A stretch of DNA of 50,014 bases from an uncultured Desulfuromonadales bacterium (GTDB taxonomy: Bacteria > Desulfobacterota > Desulfuromonadia > Desulfuromonadales > Trichloromonadaceae): assembly GCA_945787465.1 (NCBI GenBank), contig CALZIZ010000027.1:22352-72365 (forward strand), read 5' to 3'. Numbering within the stretch: the first letter of the stretch is position 1; each line of letters begins with the position of its first letter. A program made the translations under genes and the position numbers. The notes beneath the pieces were generated by a model. That model had not been told where the DNA came from, ran no database searches, and saw nothing but the letters and a program-made list of their open reading frames with translations. This document shows, piece by piece, positions 15,755 to 24,558 of the stretch.

Positions 15755-15790
15755 AATAAAAAAGCCGCACTTATGTGCGGCTTTTTTATT
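15755..15790. terminator. Bidirectional intrinsic terminator
   Basis: AAAAAAGCCGCAC, loop ttat, GTGCGGCTTTTTT; serves the zinc-ribbon gene (plus) and tatA (minus). Confidence 0.92.
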
Positions 15791-15815
15791 GGAGCAGCCA
15801 GAAACACCAGAACGA

Positions 15816-16007
15816 TCAGGGTTTCTTGTCGTCCTGCTCGTCGGCTTTGGGGGTCACATCAATCTCGTCGGGCTCATCCACCGATTTTTTAAAACTGCGG
15901 ATCCCCTTGCCGAGCGCTCCGCCGATTTCAGGCAGCTTGCCTGCACCGAATATCACCAGCACCAGCACCAGTATGATGATCAACTCTGTGGTACCAAGTC
16001 CGAACAT
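15816..16007 (-). CDS. tatA: Sec-independent translocase subunit TatA/E
   Basis: 63 residues; start set by GCAGGAGGCC before ATG 16007. Short N-terminal periplasmic end, one transmembrane helix ([20 protein letters not shown]), the conserved FG-x-x-KLPE hinge, then an amphipathic helix ([16 protein letters not shown]) and a charged tail. This is the pore-forming TatA component that exports folded proteins with twin-arginine signals; the Rieske protein in this window is a likely client. tatB and tatC are not in the window. Confidence 0.93.
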   Translation of the reverse strand: MFGLGTTELIIILVLVLVIFGAGKLPEIGGALGKGIRSFKKSVDEPDEIDVTPKADEQDDKKP

Positions 16008-16093
16008 TATGGCCTCCTGCCCCGGCACGGCGGGACACGGTTGAAGGTAAAAAAGCAAGAAGGGCGACCCCGAAGGGCCGCCCTCATCGAAAC

Positions 16094-16264
16094 TCAGGGA
16101 GTATCGATGGCCTCCACGGGGCAGGTATCGACACATGCGCCGCAGTCAGTGCAGGTGGCAGCGTCGATCACACGAACGTCGCCCTTTTCGCTGATGGCGT
16201 CAACCGGACATGCGGGCTCGCAAGCCCCGCAGTTGATGCACTCGTCATTGATAGTGTGAGCCAA
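16094..16264 (-). CDS. 2[4Fe-4S] ferredoxin
   Basis: 56 residues. The start is a TTG at 16264 preceded by GAGGAGGTGA at good spacing; the open frame runs further upstream but without an SD. Two cluster motifs of the clostridial type are complete: [12 protein letters not shown] and [13 protein letters not shown] small soluble low-potential electron carrier, internal symmetry as usual. It lies 86 bp upstream of tatA on the same strand and may share its terminator. The electron partner cannot be told from the context. Confidence 0.93.
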   Translation of the reverse strand: MAHTINDECINCGACEPACPVDAISEKGDVRVIDAATCTDCGACVDTCPVEAIDTP

Positions 16265-16423
16265 GGAAATCACCTCCTCTTCAGGTAAAGTTTGGACCGC
16301 AGTCACTCGCGATATAGTACACCAGCCCCAGCAAAATTGTCCAGCCCAAAGCCCGACACCCCGAGCACCATGAAAAGCCTTTCTGGAGCCCCAAAAAGCT
16401 GTCCCCCCAACCGGCATCCAGGA

Positions 16424-16463
16424 TTAGACTAAAGCCTTATTTAAAGTATTTACTTAGACTAAA
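16424..16463. promoter_or_regulatory. Pair of palindromic sites TTAGACTAA, 30 bp apart
   Basis: TTAGACTAAA occurs at 16424-16433 and again at 16454-16463. TTAG-A-CTAA is itself an inverted repeat. The centre-to-centre distance of 30 bp is close to three helical turns, as for cooperative dimer binding. The pair sits in the 420-bp gap between the ferredoxin gene (minus) and ackA (plus). No other feature was seen in that gap except the promoter listed next. Confidence 0.5.
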
Positions 16464-16521
16464 CACCGGAAACTATGTTTGAAAATCTTCCACCGCGGAT
16501 CATTCCAGGGGACAAAAAGCC

Positions 16522-16550
16522 TTGCAATCATGCCCCGCTTACGTTAGGAT
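16522..16550 (+). promoter_or_regulatory. Candidate promoter for ackA
   Basis: TTGCAA (16522-16527), 17-bp spacer, TAGGAT (16545-16550). The ackA start is about 135 bp further on, giving a long AT-rich leader. Confidence 0.4.
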
Positions 16551-16684
16551 TTTCGGATATGTTTTCTAATGTAAAGAATAGAACTTCAAGAGTGACAAAT
16601 CTCTAGAACCTGTTATTCAATTAAAAGTTCTCATTTCTCTCATTTTCCACTAAGTAAAAAATTTCACTGAGGAGGACCCGTCCT

Positions 16685-17950
16685 ATGGATATCCTTGCAT
16701 TGAACTGCGGAAGTTCTTCGCTCAAATACCAACTTTTCGACTGGAAGAAGAAAGAAGTTATCGCCAAGGGCATGGTCGAACGAGTCACCATTGGTGATTC
16801 CTTCATCATCCATGAAGTGCCCGGACGCGAAACCTACCGTGAAGAATACGAGTGCCCGACCCACGAAACGGCTATTCACCTGATCATCAAAACCCTCACC
16901 GATAAGAAACACGGGGTGGTGGAGGATATGAGTCAGATTTCGGCTGTCGGCCACAGGGTCGTTCACGGTGGGGAGAAATTCACCTGCTCGGTGCTTATCG
17001 ATGATGCGGTTCTTGAAGCCATCAAAGAAGTTCAGCACCTGGCGCCTCTGCACAATCCGCCGAACATCGCCGGCATCGAAGCGGCCAAGGTCAACCTCCC
17101 TGACGTCCCCCACGTGGCTATTTTCGATACCGCATTCCACCAGACCATGCCGGAGCACGCCTACACATACCCCCTGCCCCATGATTGGTATGAAAAGCAC
17201 GGAGTCCGCCGTTACGGCTTCCACGGCACCAGTCACCTCTACGTGTCCAAACGGGCCTCGGTGCTGCTTGGCAAAGCCCCCAAGGACTGCAACATCATTA
17301 CCATGCACATCGGTAACGGCGTCTCTCACAGCGCCATCAAAGGCGGCATTTCCGTCGATACCTCCATGGGACTGACCCCCCTGGAAGGAGCCGTCATGGG
17401 GACCCGCTGCGGGGATATCGATCCCGCGATTCCCTCCTTCATCATGGAACGGGAAGGCTTTACAGCCAAGGAAATCGACAGCATTCTCAACAAAAAAGCT
17501 GGAGTCCTCGGCATCACCGGAAAGTACACTGACCGCCGGGATGTCATTGAAGGAGCTGAAAATGGCGACCGGCTCTGCAAGCTGGCACTTGAGATCGAGG
17601 GCTACCGGTTGAAAAAATACATCGGCTCCTACGCGGCCGCCATAGGCGGCATCGATGCCTTGGTCTTCACCGCCGGAGTCGGAGAGATGGCATGGCTGGT
17701 CCGCGAAAAGGCCCTTGAGGGGCTTGACTTCATGGGGATCCATCTGGACAAAGAAAAGAACCGCAACACCATGACCCGCAAACGCGAGAGTGTCATTACC
17801 ACCCCCGACTCCAAGGTCAAGGTTTTTGTCATCCCCACCGACGAGGAACTGGTCTTCACCGAGGACGTCGTCGCCATTCTCGAGGGCACCTATACTGACC
17901 ACATGAACTTTCAGTACACCTTCGGTGGCCGGGATTTCCAACGTAAATAA
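16685..17950 (+). CDS. ackA: Acetate kinase
   Basis: 421 residues; SD GAGGAGG before ATG 16685. Acetyl phosphate + ADP to acetate + ATP, cytosolic. Family signatures are intact: N-terminal LNCGSSSLKYQLF, HRVVHGG, HIGNGVS, DTSMGLTPLEGAVMGTRCG and FTAGVGE near the C-terminus. The ends and spacing match the family (about 400-420 residues). pta lies 1.2 kb away on the opposite strand, so the two enzymes are not in one operon. In this group AckA-Pta usually activates acetate; either direction is possible. Confidence 0.96.
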   Translation: MDILALNCGSSSLKYQLFDWKKKEVIAKGMVERVTIGDSFIIHEVPGRETYREEYECPTHETAIHLIIKTLTDKKHGVVEDMSQISAVGHRVVHGGEKFTCSVLIDDAVLEAIKEVQHLAPLHNPPNIAGIEAAKVNLPDVPHVAIFDTAFHQTMPEHAYTYPLPHDWYEKHGVRRYGFHGTSHLYVSKRASVLLGKAPKDCNIITMHIGNGVSHSAIKGGISVDTSMGLTPLEGAVMGTRCGDIDPAIPSFIMEREGFTAKEIDSILNKKAGVLGITGKYTDRRDVIEGAENGDRLCKLALEIEGYRLKKYIGSYAAAIGGIDALVFTAGVGEMAWLVREKALEGLDFMGIHLDKEKNRNTMTRKRESVITTPDSKVKVFVIPTDEELVFTEDVVAILEGTYTDHMNFQYTFGGRDFQRK

Positions 17951-18011
17951 GTCTTTACCCCATTTTCTTTACCATTCAGGAGGCCGGCCCACCCGCCGGC
18001 CTCCATTGCCT

Positions 18012-18040
18012 TTGACGTGCCCGCCCTCCTCTGTTAAGAT
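18012..18040 (+). promoter_or_regulatory. Sigma-70-like promoter for the KAS III-like gene
   Basis: TTGACG (18012-18017), 17-bp spacer, TAAGAT (18035-18040), 77 bp before the ATG. A GC-rich hairpin (GAGGCCGGC/GCCGGCCTC, about 17981-18004) without a U-tract precedes it and may end the ackA transcript. Confidence 0.6.
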
Positions 18041-18116
18041 GATTCCCCGACCGGCCTCCCTGATTGTCCTCCCAGGTCGTTACCAGATATCATTCACCCC
18101 AAAGAGAAACAGGCGT

Positions 18117-19040
18117 ATGATCGGCATCAAAGACATCGGTTACTATATTCCCGCCGGAAGAATCTGCAACTACGAACGTAAAGAACAGTTCGGCATTGAC
18201 GACCACTTCATAGCCCACAAGATCGGCGTTGAGCAGGTCTCCCAAAAAGCACCGGAGGAGGAGACCTCTGACCTGTGCGTCAAGGCCTTCGAGGACCTTT
18301 CGCGCAGAACACCCATCGATCTCACAACGATTGAGGCAGTTATCGTTGTCACTCAGAACCCTGACCGTAACATCCCCCACGTTTCGGCCATGGTTCACGG
18401 CAAACTCGGCCTGCCCGAACGCTGTGCCTGCTTCGATATCTCCCTGGGGTGTTCAGGGTTCGTCTATGCCCTTTCGACCATGCTCGGCTTTATGACGGCC
18501 AACGGCATGAAAAAGGGACTTCTGATCACTGCCGACCCCTATTCAAAGGTCGTCGATCCCGACGACAAGAACACCACCCTGCTGTTCGGCGACGCCGCTG
18601 CTGCAACCCTCATTTCGGACAGCCCCCGTTTCACCATGGGCGCAACGACCTTTGGCACCATCGGCAAAGAGCATGAAAAACTGGCCGTCAACGACCAGGG
18701 AATTCTGTTCATGAACGGCCGGGCGGTCTTCAACTTTGCGGCAAAATACATCCCCGACGACATCAGACTGATGGCCGAAAGAAACGGCATCGAGCTTGAG
18801 CAGATCGACCGATTTCTGCTTCACCAGGGCAGCAAGATCATCGTCGAAACAATCGCCACCAAGCTCGGGGTGGACCAGGAGAAGGTTCCCTTCACCACCC
18901 AGAGTTACGGCAATACCATCGCTTCGACCATTCCCATCCTGCTCCAGGACGAACTCGAAGGCTCCGCAAAAAAGATCGCCATCAGCGGCTTCGGCGTCGG
19001 CCTCTCCTGGGCCAGCAGCCTGCTGCTTAGGGCAAGCTGA
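18117..19040 (+). CDS. 3-oxoacyl-ACP synthase III-like condensing enzyme
   Basis: 307 residues from ATG 18117, the size of FabH. The catalytic triad is present: Cys112 in SLGCSGFVY, His in LLHQGSK and Asn in SYGNTIAS. C-terminal FGVGLSWASSLL is the family's glycine-rich end. FabH joins acetyl-CoA with malonyl-ACP, but this protein stands alone between ackA and pta with no fab genes, and FabH-like paralogues in this lineage also work in other Claisen condensations. It has its own promoter and a strong terminator. The thiolase-fold assignment is firm; the substrate is not. Confidence 0.88.
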   Translation: MIGIKDIGYYIPAGRICNYERKEQFGIDDHFIAHKIGVEQVSQKAPEEETSDLCVKAFEDLSRRTPIDLTTIEAVIVVTQNPDRNIPHVSAMVHGKLGLPERCACFDISLGCSGFVYALSTMLGFMTANGMKKGLLITADPYSKVVDPDDKNTTLLFGDAAAATLISDSPRFTMGATTFGTIGKEHEKLAVNDQGILFMNGRAVFNFAAKYIPDDIRLMAERNGIELEQIDRFLLHQGSKIIVETIATKLGVDQEKVPFTTQSYGNTIASTIPILLQDELEGSAKKIAISGFGVGLSWASSLLLRAS

Positions 19041-19054
19041 CCTGGGTCCACAAT

Positions 19055-19096
19055 AAAAAGAAAAGGCCGGCGAAATTATCGCCGGCCTTTTCTTTT
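19055..19096. terminator. Bidirectional intrinsic terminator
   Basis: AAAAGAAAAGGCCGGCGA, short loop, TCGCCGGCCTTTTCTTTT. Shared by the KAS III-like gene (plus) and pta (minus). Confidence 0.93.
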
Positions 19097-19102
19097 GCTA
19101 CC

Positions 19103-19130
19103 GATCACCAATTGCCAATCACCATTCACG
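19103..19130. repeat. Period-7 repeat array (four units)
   Basis: GATCACC, AATTGCC, AATCACC, ATTCACG: four consecutive 7-bp units with the pattern ATYRCC, between the terminator and the pta stop codon. Confidence 0.6.
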
Positions 19131-19136
19131 GCCTTT

Positions 19137-20138
19137 TTACATCTGGGCCTGAACCGCGGTAATGGCGGAGACACTGATAATATCTTCCACCGAGCAGCCG
19201 CGGGAGAGATCATTGACCGGCTTGGCCAGGCCCTGAATGATAGGCCCGACGGCTTCGGCCCCGGCCAGGCGCTCAACCAGCTTGTAGCCGATGTTGCCGG
19301 CATCAAGGGTGGGAAAGATGATGGTATTGGCCTTGCCGGCCACCGCAGAACCGGGGGCCTTTTTCTCGCCGACCTTGGGGATCAGCGCAGCATCGGCCTG
19401 CAATTCGCCATCGATCTGCAGCTGAGGATCCATCTGCTTGGCAATCTCCAACGCCTTGAGCACCTTGTCGGCATCTTCATGCTTGGCGCTGCCTTTGGTG
19501 GAAAATGACAACATACCGACCCGGGCGTCAACCCCGAGGAAGCTCTTGCAGCTACGGGCGGTCGAAACGGCGATCTCCGCAAGGGCCTGGGCATCGGGGT
19601 TGGGATTGACGGCGCAGTCGGCAAAGAGCAAGGTGCCGTTCTCACCGAATTCTGGGGTCTTGGTCACCATGAGAAAGACCGAAGAGACTGTCTTCATCCC
19701 CGGTGCTGTGCCAATAACCTGAAAGGCTGCGCGCAGCACATCGCCGGTGGTATTATAAGCACCGGCTACAGCGCCGCCGGCATCACCCTGGCGCACCATC
19801 ATGGCGCCATAGAACAGGTTGTCGCTGCCGGTCAGCAGCGCCTTGGCGTCTTCACGGCTGAGCCCCTTTTTCTTGCGGATCTCCACCAGTTCGTCGATGT
19901 AGGCCTCGAGCGTGGGAGACGCCTTGGGATCGAGCAGAGTGACGCCCTCGATGGAGGCCCCAAGCTCCTGTGCCTTGCTGCTCAGAGTCTGCGGATCACC
20001 CAGCAGCACCACTTTGGCCAACCCGTCGGCGACGATCTGGCCTGCCGCCTGCACCATCCGGTCGTCATAGCCTTCGGGAAGAACTACGGTCTGCAGGCTC
20101 TGGCGAGCCTTGGCCTTGATCTGGTCAACTAAATGCAT
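19137..20138 (-). CDS. pta: Phosphate acetyltransferase
   Basis: 333 residues, the short catalytic form of Pta without the N-terminal DRTGG domain. SD GAGGAGGAA before ATG 20138. Acetyl-CoA + phosphate to acetyl phosphate + CoA. Visible motifs: VVLPEGYDDRMVQAAGQI, GDAGGAVAGAYNTTGDVLRA, SVFLMV and a C-terminal GPIIQGLAKPVNDLSRGCS. It works with AckA (16.7 kb), here on the opposite strand, linking acetate to acetyl-CoA and so to the PDH and CimA reactions encoded further right. Confidence 0.96.
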   Translation of the reverse strand: MHLVDQIKAKARQSLQTVVLPEGYDDRMVQAAGQIVADGLAKVVLLGDPQTLSSKAQELGASIEGVTLLDPKASPTLEAYIDELVEIRKKKGLSREDAKALLTGSDNLFYGAMMVRQGDAGGAVAGAYNTTGDVLRAAFQVIGTAPGMKTVSSVFLMVTKTPEFGENGTLLFADCAVNPNPDAQALAEIAVSTARSCKSFLGVDARVGMLSFSTKGSAKHEDADKVLKALEIAKQMDPQLQIDGELQADAALIPKVGEKKAPGSAVAGKANTIIFPTLDAGNIGYKLVERLAGAEAVGPIIQGLAKPVNDLSRGCSVEDIISVSAITAVQAQM

Positions 20139-20260
20139 GGTAAATTCCTCCTCAAAAACAACTGGTTAAATTTGAAAATTCATTTATACCCGATGGACCG
20201 GAAACGGTCAACCGATAGCGACAAAATCAACCTTCTCCCCACCTCAGGCCAAGGATGAAG

Positions 20261-20289
20261 TTCCCTGCCGGCCGGGCTTCATGTATAAT
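20261..20289 (+). promoter_or_regulatory. Candidate promoter for the TonB-like gene
   Basis: A consensus -10, TATAAT (20284-20289), with a weak -35 TTCCCT 17 bp upstream. The start codon is 45 bp after the -10. Confidence 0.5.
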
Positions 20290-20333
20290 GGCCGCGAACC
20301 TGACTTCTGCACCCTGACCAAGAACAGCACAGC

Positions 20334-21236
20334 ATGGAAAAACATCGTCGACAAAGCCACCTGCTCTGGGGCTTCCTCATCCTTTCGCTGCTGCTGCATC
20401 TCGTGCTGATCTACCTGCTGCCGCAGCATTCGCTGATTCCCGATTATGTCCCCAGGGAGCCGGTCTATGTCGAGGTGCGCCCTCCCTCGCCGTCCCCCAA
20501 ACCTCTTGAACGAGAACTGGACTTGCCGCCGCAGCCAGAACCGGAGCAGCCGCGCAAAACCCCGGCCAAACGACTGGGCCCCGCAGACCAGGTCATCGTC
20601 AGGGAGACGGCCCCACAGGGCGATGCTCCCGAGGACCGTCGGCCCCCCAAACCCAGGCCCGAACCGCAGCCCCAACAGCAACCCAAAGCCAAGCCCCAAC
20701 CCACACCGTCCCCTGTCGTCCGGCACCCCGAACCGGCAAAGGTCGCCCCTGAAGGGCAAAGCCCTCCCCCCCCGACGGCGACGCCTGCACCTCAGAGCAA
20801 ACCTCTGCCCGATCTGCGGACGCTGACCCGACTGGCGCCCCAGACCCTGGCCCGACTCGAGGATGAATGGCGCACCAAGTACCGCGCGGACGTCGAAAAA
20901 GGCGATGCGGTCTGGCTGGACACCGAAAAGGACATCCTGATTTCCTTTTTCCAGCGCTTCCGCACCCAGGTCTACAATGTGTGGAACTATCCGGCCCGCT
21001 CCGTAGAGCGCCAGGAGGAAGGCACCTGCCTGGTCAAGATTACCGTCAACCGGGCCGGTGAAGTGGTCAGAGTTCAACTGCTCGAGTCCTCGGGGTATGC
21101 CACCCTGGACGAAGAAGCCCTCGACGCGGTTCAAAAGGCCTCCCCCTTCGGCCGCCTGCCCAGGGCCTACCAAAAGGACGAACTCAACATCTTCGCCTTT
21201 TTCAAATACAATCTTACCCGCCGCGCAATTTTCTAA
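20334..21236 (+). CDS. TonB-like energy transducer
   Basis: 300 residues. Basic N-terminus (MEKHRRQSH), one transmembrane helix (about 11-29), a long Pro/Gln/Lys-rich periplasm-spanning region (about 45-170), then a C-terminal TonB domain: VYNVWNYPARSVERQEEGTC, VKITVNRAGEVVRVQLLESS, and ALDAVQKASPFGRLP, the normal signature of TonB C-terminal beta-sheets. It would carry proton-motive energy to an outer-membrane receptor. No exbB/exbD or receptor gene is adjacent. Monocistronic. Confidence 0.87.
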   Translation: MEKHRRQSHLLWGFLILSLLLHLVLIYLLPQHSLIPDYVPREPVYVEVRPPSPSPKPLERELDLPPQPEPEQPRKTPAKRLGPADQVIVRETAPQGDAPEDRRPPKPRPEPQPQQQPKAKPQPTPSPVVRHPEPAKVAPEGQSPPPPTATPAPQSKPLPDLRTLTRLAPQTLARLEDEWRTKYRADVEKGDAVWLDTEKDILISFFQRFRTQVYNVWNYPARSVERQEEGTCLVKITVNRAGEVVRVQLLESSGYATLDEEALDAVQKASPFGRLPRAYQKDELNIFAFFKYNLTRRAIF

Positions 21237-21249
21237 TCCGCAAACAACA

Positions 21250-21275
21250 AAGGGCGCCTCGAAAAGGCGCCCCCT
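21250..21275. terminator. Hairpin terminator between tonB-like gene and gcvPB
   Basis: GGGCGCCTC-gaaaa-GGCGCCC. On the minus strand it is followed by TTTGTTTG, so it may end the glycine cleavage transcript. Confidence 0.65.
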
Positions 21276-21282
21276 GCTCATT

Positions 21283-22740
21283 CTATTCCTCCCAGATCAG
21301 GCAGGGCCTTCGGGCTGCGGCAGTTTCATCCAGCCGCCTGACCTTGGTCTGAACCGGCGCCCGTTGCAGCAGTTCTGGGTTCTCGGTGGCCTCGCGGGCG
21401 ATGGAAAGCATCGCTTCACAGAACTCATCGAGGACTTCCTTGCTTTCAGTTTCTGTCGGTTCGATCATGATTGCCCCCTTGACCACCAGGGGAAAGTAGA
21501 TAGTAGGCGGGTGATAACCGTAATCGATCAGCCGTTTTGCCACATCAAGAGTGTGGCAGCCCCCCCCGAGGTTGCGCTCGGAAAAGACGACCTCGTGCAT
21601 CGAGCGCGTTGCATGGGGCAAGTGATAGACCCCCTCGAGACGGGCCCGGATGTAATTGGCATTAAGCACGGCCATCTCGGTGGCATGCCTCAGCCCCTCG
21701 GCGCCCATGGTGCGAATGTAGGCATAGGCGCGCACCATTACCCCGAAATTGCCGAAAAAGGCCTTGAGGCGCCCGATGGAGCTTTTCATTTCCAGGTCCA
21801 GGGCATATCCGTCCCCCTCTTTGACCACCACCGGCCGCGGCAAAAAGGGCGCCAGCGCTTCGGTCACCCCCACCGGGCCTGCCCCCGGCCCGCCGCCGCC
21901 GTGGGGCGTGGAGAAGGTCTTGTGCAGGTTGAAATGCATGCAGTCGATGCCCATGTCCCCCGGCCGGGCGATCCCCATCAGGGCGTTGAGATTGGCCCCG
22001 TCGCAGTAGACCAGCCCCCCCTTGGCATGAACGACGTCACAGATTTCACGTATTTCGGACTCAAACAGCCCCAGGGTATTGGGGTTGGTCACCATCAGGG
22101 CAGCGACCTCATCGTCCATCAACTCAGCCACCCGGGCTGCACTGAGCACCCCTTCGGAGGCCACGGCAACGACCTCGTAACCGCAGAGGGCCGCAGTGGC
22201 GGGGTTAGTGCCGTGGGCGGTATCAGGGATCAACACCTTGGTGCGGGGATTGCCCCGGGCTTCGTGATACGCCCGGACCATCAGCATCCCGGCCAGCTCA
22301 CCCTGGGCCCCTGCGGCAGGCTGCAGGGTGACAGCAGGAAAGCCCGAGATTTCAGCAAGCTCGTCCTGCAGCCGAAACATGAGCTCCAGCGAGCCCTGGG
22401 CCAGGTGCCCGGGAGTCTGGGGATGCACGGCAGCCAACCCGGGCAGTCGGCTCACCACTTCGTTGATCTTGGGATTGTACTTCATGGTGCAGCTGCCCAG
22501 CGGGTAAAATCCCGTATCAACCCCGTAATTCCAGGTCGAAAGTCGGGTAAAGTGGCGCACCACGTCGACCTCTGACAACTCGGGAGCCCCGCTCACCTCA
22601 TCCCGGACCAGTTCTTCGGCAAGGGTAGCCTCGGGAACATCGAGAGCAGGCAGGCTGTAGCCTTTGCGGCCGGGATCGGAATGCTCGAAGATGAGCTTTT
22701 CGTTAAGAACCAGACCGCTGTTTCCTGGGACCTCGCTCAT
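21283..22740 (-). CDS. gcvPB: Glycine dehydrogenase (decarboxylating) subunit 2
   Basis: 485 residues; ATG 22740 overlaps the gcvPA stop by 4 bp. This is the PLP-binding half of the split P-protein: the Schiff-base lysine lies in FNLHKTFSTPHGGGGPG. Other family stretches: PLGSCTMKYNPKINE, PAAGAQGELAGMLMVRAYH and GANLNALMG. With GcvPA it decarboxylates glycine and passes the aminomethyl group to the lipoyl arm of GcvH. Last gene of the minus-strand C1 block, ending before a hairpin terminator. Confidence 0.97.
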   Translation of the reverse strand: MSEVPGNSGLVLNEKLIFEHSDPGRKGYSLPALDVPEATLAEELVRDEVSGAPELSEVDVVRHFTRLSTWNYGVDTGFYPLGSCTMKYNPKINEVVSRLPGLAAVHPQTPGHLAQGSLELMFRLQDELAEISGFPAVTLQPAAGAQGELAGMLMVRAYHEARGNPRTKVLIPDTAHGTNPATAALCGYEVVAVASEGVLSAARVAELMDDEVAALMVTNPNTLGLFESEIREICDVVHAKGGLVYCDGANLNALMGIARPGDMGIDCMHFNLHKTFSTPHGGGGPGAGPVGVTEALAPFLPRPVVVKEGDGYALDLEMKSSIGRLKAFFGNFGVMVRAYAYIRTMGAEGLRHATEMAVLNANYIRARLEGVYHLPHATRSMHEVVFSERNLGGGCHTLDVAKRLIDYGYHPPTIYFPLVVKGAIMIEPTETESKEVLDEFCEAMLSIAREATENPELLQRAPVQTKVRRLDETAAARRPCLIWEE

Positions 22741-24086
22741 GCCGCACCTCCACCCAGGGCCGCCACCAGGCGGTCGATCTCCTGCCTGGTATGTTGCTCT
22801 GTTACGCAAACCAGAATCCGGTTGCCCATCTCGGGGAAATAGCGCTGCAGGTCAATCCCCCCCAGGATTTTGGCCTGCTCCAGGCGCTGCAGCACCTGGG
22901 ATGCCGCCTCGGATGTCTCGACCACAAATTCGTTAAAGGTCGCAGCGGCAAAGGGCAGGCTGAAGCCCGGCAACGCACCAATGCCCTGCTTGGCGTACTG
23001 CGCTTTGGAGAGGTTCTGCACAGCAACCTCGCGCAGGCCTGCTTTGCCCAGCAGCGAAAGATAGACCGTCGCCATCAACGCGCAGAGCCCTTCGTTGGAG
23101 CAGATGTTGGAGGTCGCCTTCTCCCGCCGAATGTGTTGCTCGCGGGTTGCCAGGGTCAGCACGAAACCGCGGCGGCCTTCCTGGTCGAGGGTCTGCCCCA
23201 CCAGCCGCCCGGGCATGGAGCGCACATCCTTCTTGCGCGAGGCAAAGAACCCCAGGTAGGGGCCACCGTAAGCGACGGGGATGCCAAAGCTCTGCCCCTC
23301 GCCGACGACGATGTCGGCGCCGAGCTCACCGGGGGATTTGAGCAAACCGAGGGAAATCGGCTCCTGAACAGCAGCCACCAGGCGCGCCCCACAGTTGTGG
23401 GCTGCCTGGGCCTGGGCGGCGAGGTCTTCGATAACCCCGAAAAAATTCGGGTAGCCGCTGATCATTGCAGCGGTATCGCTGTCCAGAGCGGCCTCGAGCG
23501 CCGCCTGGTCGGTACGACCGTCGGCCCCGACGGGAATCTCGGCCAATTCGATCTCGAGATACCGGCAGTAGGTTTCAACCGTCTCGCGGTATTCGGGATG
23601 CACCGCGGCAGAGATCAGCACCCGGTTGCGCCGGCTCGCCCGGGCCGCCATCAGCACCGCTTCGGCGCAGGCCGAAGCTCCATCATACATCGAGGCGTTG
23701 GCCACCTCCATCCCGGTCAACTGGCAAACCAGGGTCTGGTACTCGAAAATCGCCTGCAAGGTGCCCTGGCTGATTTCCGGCTGGTAGGGGGTGTAGGCGG
23801 TGTAGAATTCGCTGCGCGAGATAAGATGATCGACGACCGCAGGGATGAAATGCTGGTATGCTCCGCCGCCGAGAAAACTCAAATGGGTTTCGCAGGTGGC
23901 ATTGGCGGCGGCAAGCCGTTTAAGTTCTTTAACCAGTTCGGTTTCCGAGAGGGCGGAAGCCAGATTCAGGGGCCGTTGCAGACGAACCGAATCCGGCACC
24001 GTGGCAAACAACTCCTTTACGGAATCGACCCCGACGGTCTCCAGCATCTGCCGGATATCCTCTTCGGTGTGGGGAATGTAGCGCAT
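22737..24086 (-). CDS. gcvPA: Glycine dehydrogenase (decarboxylating) subunit 1
   Basis: 449 residues from ATG 24086 with CCCAGGAGATA upstream. N-terminal MRYIPHTEEDIRQML is the typical start of the split-P first subunit. Also seen: LGGGAYQHFIPAVVDHLISR, YTPYQPEISQGTLQAIFEYQ, and SNICSNEGLCALMATVYL. It forms an alpha2beta2 enzyme with GcvPB, translationally coupled to it. Translation upstream of 24086 is possible in frame but has no SD. Confidence 0.97.
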   Translation of the reverse strand: MRYIPHTEEDIRQMLETVGVDSVKELFATVPDSVRLQRPLNLASALSETELVKELKRLAAANATCETHLSFLGGGAYQHFIPAVVDHLISRSEFYTAYTPYQPEISQGTLQAIFEYQTLVCQLTGMEVANASMYDGASACAEAVLMAARASRRNRVLISAAVHPEYRETVETYCRYLEIELAEIPVGADGRTDQAALEAALDSDTAAMISGYPNFFGVIEDLAAQAQAAHNCGARLVAAVQEPISLGLLKSPGELGADIVVGEGQSFGIPVAYGGPYLGFFASRKKDVRSMPGRLVGQTLDQEGRRGFVLTLATREQHIRREKATSNICSNEGLCALMATVYLSLLGKAGLREVAVQNLSKAQYAKQGIGALPGFSLPFAAATFNEFVVETSEAASQVLQRLEQAKILGGIDLQRYFPEMGNRILVCVTEQHTRQEIDRLVAALGGGAA

Positions 24087-24108
24087 GACATATCTCCTGG
24101 GATGCGGC

Positions 24109-24498
24109 CTATTCCTGCTCCTCGACAAAGGCCTGGTAGGCGTCGGCATCCATCAGGTCTTTAAGCTGGGCCGCATCGGCAATGCGCACCTTGATCATCC
24201 AGCCATCCTCGTAAGGAGAGGTATTGATGGTCTCGGGAGCATCGACAAGCTCCTCGTTGACCTCGATCACCTCCCCGGAAATCGGGGCATAGATGTCGGA
24301 GACGGCCTTTACCGACTCGACCACCCCGAACGGCTTGCCATCTTCGAGAACGGTGCCGACTTCAGGCAGTTCGACAAAAACGATATCCCCCAGGGAGTCC
24401 TGGGCGAAATCGGAAATCCCGATCAGGGCCATCTCATTGTCCTCGACCAGAACCCATTCGTGCTCTTCGGTGTACTTCAATTCCTCCGGAAATTCCAT
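24109..24498 (-). CDS. gcvH: Glycine cleavage system H protein
   Basis: 129 residues; start at ATG 24498 because GGAGG lies six bases upstream (the ATG at 24504 is too close). The lipoyl-bearing lysine is Lys64 in [20 protein letters not shown]. It shuttles the aminomethyl group from the P-protein to GcvT and the reduced lipoate to dihydrolipoyl dehydrogenase; an lpd gene lies at the right edge of the window. 22 bp separate it from gcvPA. Confidence 0.97.
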   Translation of the reverse strand: MEFPEELKYTEEHEWVLVEDNEMALIGISDFAQDSLGDIVFVELPEVGTVLEDGKPFGVVESVKAVSDIYAPISGEVIEVNEELVDAPETINTSPYEDGWMIKVRIADAAQLKDLMDADAYQAFVEEQE

Positions 24499-24558
24499 GA
24501 TCATCCTCCACATACAAAGGCAGGGAGCAGGCGAGTCCCTGCAGTTTACAGGACAGGG

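Noticed and set aside
16664-17941. 425-codon minus-strand ORF opposite ackA
   Set aside because: Shadow frame; acetate kinase is unambiguous on the plus strand.
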